A stretch of 64,000 nucleotides of DNA from Burhinus oedicnemus (Eukaryota; Chordata; Aves; Charadriiformes; Burhinidae): contig VFFE01007568.1 of the NCBI GenBank assembly GCA_008921705.1, forward strand, positions 588,168-652,167. Direction: 5' to 3'. This document shows, one piece after another, positions 59,728 through 64,000 of this stretch. The translations under genes and the position numbers were made by a program. Each line of letters opens with the position of its first letter. Positions within the stretch are counted from its first letter, which is position 1. The notes below the pieces were generated by a model. That model saw nothing but the letters and a program-made list of their open reading frames with translations. It made no database searches and had not been told where the DNA came from.

Positions 59728-62700
59728 GTAAGGGGATCTTCACGACTTAGATGCAAGTGTGTAGCATTGTGATGGCGTTTATGATTCTCAAAGATTGTTT
59801 CTGTGATCAAATGCAAAAAAAAGAAAAAAAAGGGAAAAAGAACAAACCCTCCAGGAGTCATAAGAAGTACTTCTTTTTAAAGCAGAGAAAAAGGCTCTGA
59901 TTATCAGATGGCTTTGTATGATCGGGTAGCTGTATAGTTTTGCTTGGCTTCATTTCCTCATTTGAAACGCAAGATTTCAACCCTCAACCTAACGCTGTTG
60001 CTTTGTGCTGTGAAAAGCCGCCTCGCTCCAAGGCACCGCAGCTCAACAGCCCGGGGTGTAATTTATGTGCAGACCTAAGCACAACCTTTCATACTTGAGT
60101 CAGCAAGGGCAGAGACCGTTGCCAAACGACGTTGGAGAGCTTTCTCTAAGCTTTTCTTCGCAAGGCTCTCACGGACTGAGCCAACAGAGCAGCTGTTCCA
60201 AGGTGCTGGGGCTGCAGGGGAAGCCAAAAAGCAACAAGTGCAGCAGGAGCGAGCGCTGGAGGCATCAGGTCCTGTGCCGCTGTGCCCCCCCGCCTTCTCC
60301 CATGCCACATCAGGGGGCAATATCTGCAGCCACCGTGCAAAAGACAGCCTGTCATGATTCAGAAATACCCCACAGTGGCCACCTCTCATTTCAGATGGCT
60401 CGTGACACTTGTCTCCCTGCTGGGTGGCGCATGGAAAACCCAGCAAGGAGGAAGCTGTAAACGTGTGCACAAAGCTGGGCTTACGGCTGAGAAGCCCATC
60501 TCTGATTTGTGAGATGCTCAATTCCAGTAACCTGGGAGCTGTCTCTTGCAACATCCATCACCTTTCGTGCTTTGACTGGATAATACTTGAGATATCATGT
60601 TTCTCCTTGGGATAATCTCCATAGATCTCTCAGATGGACCATAGCGATTGCCCGAATTCCGATCTCTTTCCTTTTCCTCCTCTTTCTTACTGCCTTCTAT
60701 GGTTACCACCAGAAGAGGACATAACCACGTCTGTAATTAGCAACGCCCCACCTGAGGTTCAAAAAATAAAAAAGAAAAGCACATTTTCCATTTTTGGTTG
60801 TCAAACACTGAAAAAGTAGGGAGGGGTAAGTGAGCAGTGGGCAAGCTCAAGTTGCAAGCCTGACAGGAAACAATTTAGTTTCTCTTCCAGATGTGTCTTT
60901 TACTTCAGCTTGCTTAGCAGACCATCCTGAACCTCCAGTACATACTGCTCCAGACGCTGATTGCTTCACTGTCCCTACACTAGCAAAATCTTGCTAGCAT
61001 GTATTAAAAGACCAGTATTCATCTTCTTAAATTGTGCATAAATTTTCCTTTTGAAAAGTTAAAGAACTGAAATTTGAAAAAAATGGCTTAAGAAACAAAC
61101 AAACAAATAAAGATTATTACAAATAAACAATAAATTACATAGTAACTTTCTTTTAAAGCACTGCAAAAACCCTAGTCTTAAGTGTGACCTCTCCCAGGAA
61201 GAATTTAATGTGGAGAAAGCAGTACAATACATGATAAAATACATTATGAAAGTAAAAGCATTGGAATTGAAAACAACATGTTTCTTCATTTTTTTAATGG
61301 CCTTTAGCACTTCAAAAATGAGGAAAAGAAGATGACTTCTTTATTTCATAGGGAACTTCTGTATGTTGTAGATGACTGTCCACCAAGATAAATAAAAATG
61401 AGGGCTATGAACTCAGTGCATTTCCACATTTTGAAAAAATAGTTTTTAAAAGAAAATACAAGACAGAAACTCCTTTAACTGCAAGTAACAGAGCCCAACC
61501 ATCTATATTTGTAATACATTTATCATAAAATGAGAATGCTGATCTAACATTTTTTTACCTGACAAATATAACCCCTTTCCCATTCACCCCAAGCATTGCT
61601 TACATCTGTTCCAAGGCTCTTCAAAACCAGCAGCAAGAGTCTCACCAGCTTCATCAGCGCTTCACAACAGTCTCCTTTGACTTACTGCTGCCTCGCATCA
61701 CTTTTCACCTATCATATGTTCAATTTTCCCTCCCTGAATCAGCAAGCAACTCATCTGAGTTAGAAAACCAAACCTGAGAAATAGTTCATGGGGAAAAAAA
61801 ATTGTAATTACTATTTTCTCAAAGAGAAATGATATCTATATGCAAACGTCCCTGTCCTGTGCGTTTTTCCCCATGCAGTTTAGTCCAGCCTATTTGCATA
61901 AATGCAGTTTCATAAGCAGGTAAGGAGTATAACTATAGTTAAACTAAAGACCATTCTGAACTATCAATTTCTGCACAGTGCTTTTTCAACTATGGGCCAG
62001 TTTAAGCATTCACACAAAGAAAGGGAAGTACATTTAAACTTAGTAATTTACCTTTAAACTTATTATTATGTATACCTTTATGGAACGTTAAACTTATTAT
62101 TAATACTATTATAGGATGAAGGAGAAAAGAGATGTGCGGACTCTTAAAAAGCAGAATGGGAAAAACAAGACCGTGAAGGGCTAAGGTGCATCCACCACTG
62201 CCATACCTCTTTCAGCACGGTATTCTCCTTGCGACCTCAGAGCATTGCCAAGATGTGAACTGCAGCCTCTGTCTTAACTTGCAGTAGTGCTAAGACTGGA
62301 AGATAACTTCTGTACAATGCCAGATTTTGTTCACTGTCCTTAAAAGTTATCACCTGAGGAAATATCAACTGCTCACTTGAAATAAGACCCCCCCCACCCC
62401 AAGTTTACCTTTAATACTTGATACACTGATTTCCTAGGCAAATTATTTATATGTTGGTTTTGTGGGAGAATGCATCCCCACACAAATGTTAGCCATGGGA
62501 AGAAATGGAAGGTTACAAAATATTTTCAAATCTCTGTAGATGGATTTTGGTATGATCTTGCAATTTTTAATTACTTATTGGTAGCACAAACAATACACAA
62601 ATTGTTTCAGACTTATCTATGGTACAAAAAAGTTATATTACATAAAACATAGCCATAAAATCTAACAACCACCTTTTCCGTAGTCACTGTTACTGATCCG

Positions 62701-63851
62701 TTCAAAACAGTTTCTCTAACGATTCCATTTGCAGAAGCAACTGAGATATTTTCATCCATATAGAAAAGGACAAATAAAAAAAGTTTATGTTTTAAAAAAG
62801 TCCAATCCAAAATAGATCAGCAGTGCTGAACAACTTCATTTACGTGACACAACATGTAACGAGGAGTACAGGCATACACTCGTGGTACTGCATTTTCCAG
62901 GAGGTACAATACTGTATTTGCTCAATCAAGTTGTGTGCACAAGAAAACCCAACAAAACCAGACACCACCTCCAGTGCAAACAAAAGACATTTTATATAAC
63001 TCAATTGCTTAAATAACTGCTTTCTGTAGGACTGAATAGCAAGTGAATGAGTGATTCCACAAATACGAATTCAGCACTAACACTTGAAGCCACCAAACAC
63101 AAAGATGCACACCAAGGGGTTGAGTTTAAACTGTCCCCAAACTCCTAGCGTGCTTGTGAACTGACCTGCAAGGTGCCCTTAATGCATGAGGCTGCACGAG
63201 ACTCCAGTCGGTTGTATGGTAAGCATACCCCCAATCCCCAGATTTCCTGTAAAGTCACTGTGTAAATTAAACTGATGTTCTTTTATGGCCAGCACAGCCT
63301 GGAAATGCACACTGCGCCCCAAACACTGTATTTGTCTGATGTACAGCTCTTGCTGTCCAGCAAACCAGTCAGCCAAGTTCACCCACCACCCCAAAAACTT
63401 CCTCAAGTTTAATGAGTGCCTAAGTTCAAACCAGAAATGAACCTACAAGCCAATTTACCATGTAGCTCTGTAAGTCTCAGCAGAAGCAAAAAACAAACGA
63501 ACCTGAAGCACATACGCTACTGAGACCCAGCTTCTCCTGAAAATCGCTCTGAATTACTGCATTGCTAAGATACCAAAGTGATTTTTAGTTTTCTTTATTT
63601 TGCAGAGTTGGGATCCAGATTTGGCGAAGACAGCGAAAGCCTGGGCAAAGAAATGCCTGTTTGAACATAATACGCACCTAAGAGATCCAGGGCAGGCTCA
63701 CCCCAAATTTACTCCCGTTGGAGAAAACCTCTGGACTGGCTCAGTTTCTGTTTTTACTGTGCAAGGAGCCATCACCACATGGTACAACGAGGTCAGCGCC
63801 TACAATTATGACACTAATAAATGCAAAGGAACATGTGGCCACTATACACAG
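59548..63851 (+). CDS. GLIPR1: GLIPR1-like CAP-domain protein, 5' part (copy 3), continues past the window
   Basis: First two exons of a further intact GLIPR1-family gene: 59548-59727 and 63606-63851, both phase 0, 142 codons so far. The signal peptide region is MTSRFSACVLALLHFC. The CAP domain start is FIEDCVRTHNRFRSGVNPPA; exon 2 has SWDPDLAKTAKAWAKKC, FTPVGENLWTGSVSVF, TTWYNEV and CGHYTQ. The putative CAP tetrad (His43, Glu100, Glu122, His139) is kept. An in-frame TGA lies upstream of the ATG at about 59503. Exons 3 onward should follow beyond 64000. By position farthest from CAPS2 it may be GLIPR1 itself; this rests on synteny, not on a tree. Confidence 0.9.
59728..63605. other. Intron 1 of GLIPR1-like copy 3
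   Basis: A 3.9 kb intron without a recognised gene. A 14-base match to the CAP signature 2 coding text (CAACTATGGGCCAG) occurs near 61990 but no exon can be built around it. Confidence 0.6.
63606..63851 (+). CDS. GLIPR1: GLIPR1-like copy 3, exon 2
   Basis: 82 codons between TATTTTGCAG and CAG|GTAGGT, the same length and phase as copy 2 exon 2, ending TCGHYTQ. Confidence 0.95.
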
Positions 63852-64000
63852 GTAGGTATTGCATTTCTCCATCTAAAACATGAACTAGTGTTGCCATTTT
63901 GACACAGGAACTCCAGATTTCTGTTGAAGAGTCAATGAACTGTTTTCCAAGTACTGTAGTCTTATTTTATGTCTGCATGCATGCACAAAATGTTCTCATG

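Overview
The window is nuclear DNA from a bird. Evidence: several CR1 LINE copies (one with recognisable reverse-transcriptase sequence), two LTRs of a common avian ERVL-like type, AT-rich introns with short exons, and a gene order matching the vertebrate CAPS2-GLIPR1 interval (human 12q21). The retroelement style suggests a neoavian bird; this is inference and the species cannot be named.

Layout. (1) About 0.8-24.1 kb, minus strand: a complete CAPS2 (calcyphosine 2) gene. I reconstructed 15 coding exons whose splice phases all fit, giving a 495-residue EF-hand protein, plus a probable 5' UTR exon in a CpG island at about 24 kb. CR1 copies lie in its introns. (2) About 26.5-31.36 kb, minus strand: a five-exon gene for a small membrane-anchored coiled-coil protein of the RIC3/CCDC107 family, interrupted by a 20-N gap in its first exon. 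Its CpG promoter is shared head to head with the next gene. (3) About 31.56-36.15 kb, plus strand: a decayed GLIPR1-type CAP gene with an in-frame stop, a lost cysteine, a frameshift and a lost splice donor. (4) About 38-47 kb: a repeat-rich spacer with a long degenerate CR1, a solo LTR inserted into it with a 5-bp target duplication, and two more CR1 ends. (5) 51.17-56.74 kb, plus strand: an intact six-exon GLIPR1-like gene (291 aa: signal peptide, CAP domain, cysteine-rich hinge, proline-rich stalk, C-terminal membrane segment). (6) 59.55 kb to the window end, plus strand: the first two exons of another GLIPR1-like gene that continues outside.

How it fits together: CAPS2 is a predicted calcium-binding protein. 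The GLIPR1 group is a tandem family of secreted or membrane CAP-domain proteins in which one member, nearest CAPS2, has died while the other two look functional. The RIC3/CCDC107-like gene between them is not part of the human order as I know it and is the most unexpected gene here. I found no tRNA, rRNA or CRISPR array and no convincing previously undescribed system. Several exon-like open stretches (25.5 kb, 6.0 kb, 0.5 kb, 32.2 kb) are listed as candidates.
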